NCBI GenBank assembly: GCA_015661745.1
Contig: DQVL01000073.1
Coordinates: forward strand, 1 to 6,511
From: Thermoprotei archaeon
GTDB taxonomy: Archaea; Thermoproteota; Nitrososphaeria; Geothermarchaeales; JDFR-13
Direction of reading: 5' to 3'
DNA: 6,511 nucleotides
Below the pieces are notes generated by a model. It had not been told where the DNA came from. It ran no database searches and worked only from the letters and a program-made list of their open reading frames with translations. Positions 6,473 through 6,511 of the stretch are shown here, piece after piece; within the stretch, counting starts at the first letter, position 1; each line of letters begins with the position of its first letter. Made by a program: the position numbers and the translations under genes.

Positions 6473-6511
6473 TATTAACATATCTTAAAGTCTATTCATA
6501 ACATATAGAAG

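Noticed and set aside
1..6511. CRISPR array, transposon, integrase or attachment site
   Set aside because: No spaced direct repeats, terminal inverted repeats, recombinase genes or tRNA fragments were found, and the window is packed with ordinary genes.

Overview
The window looks like a thermophilic archaeon of the Crenarchaeota/Thermoproteota type. The B-family DNA polymerase resembles Sulfolobus PolB1. The threonyl-tRNA synthetase has catalytic and anticodon-binding domains but no editing domain. There is an archaetidylinositol-phosphate-synthase-like membrane enzyme and a NurA/HerA-type end-processing pair. Promoters read as archaeal TATA boxes. First genes of transcripts tend to lack a Shine-Dalgarno (SD) site, while downstream genes have strong GGAGGTGA-like sites. 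Base composition is AT-rich, with AGA/AGG arginine and ATA isoleucine codons prominent. I cannot name a genus.

Layout, left to right: (1) the 3' part of a PolB gene, + strand, entering from the left edge and ending at 1294; (2) a two-gene minus-strand operon read from 2902 down to 1299, made of a 65-residue probable zinc protein with a TTG start followed by thrS, coupled through a TAATG stop/start overlap; (3) a 128-bp divergent promoter region (2903-3030); (4) a CDP-alcohol phosphatidyltransferase gene, + strand, 3031-3621; (5) a minus-strand nurA-herA operon read from 6014 down to 3605, with overlapping genes; (6) a 68-bp divergent promoter region (6015-6082) with a perfect 12-bp palindromic TATA box; (7) a winged-helix protein gene, + strand, 6083-6472, followed by 39 bp in which I see nothing. 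The window is almost entirely coding, with no non-coding stretch above 300 bp.

Most genes are housekeeping: replication, translation, lipid head-group synthesis and DNA end processing. I see no mobile element, CRISPR array, RNA gene or inserted cargo. The most interesting parts are the nurA-herA pair, which lacks mre11/rad50 between the genes and has a HerA that departs from the canonical motif set; the divergently placed small winged-helix gene with an unfamiliar N-terminal segment; and the tightly coupled zinc protein/thrS pair. Two convergent junctions are extremely compact: a 4-bp gap between polB and thrS, and a 17-bp overlap between the lipid enzyme gene and herA.
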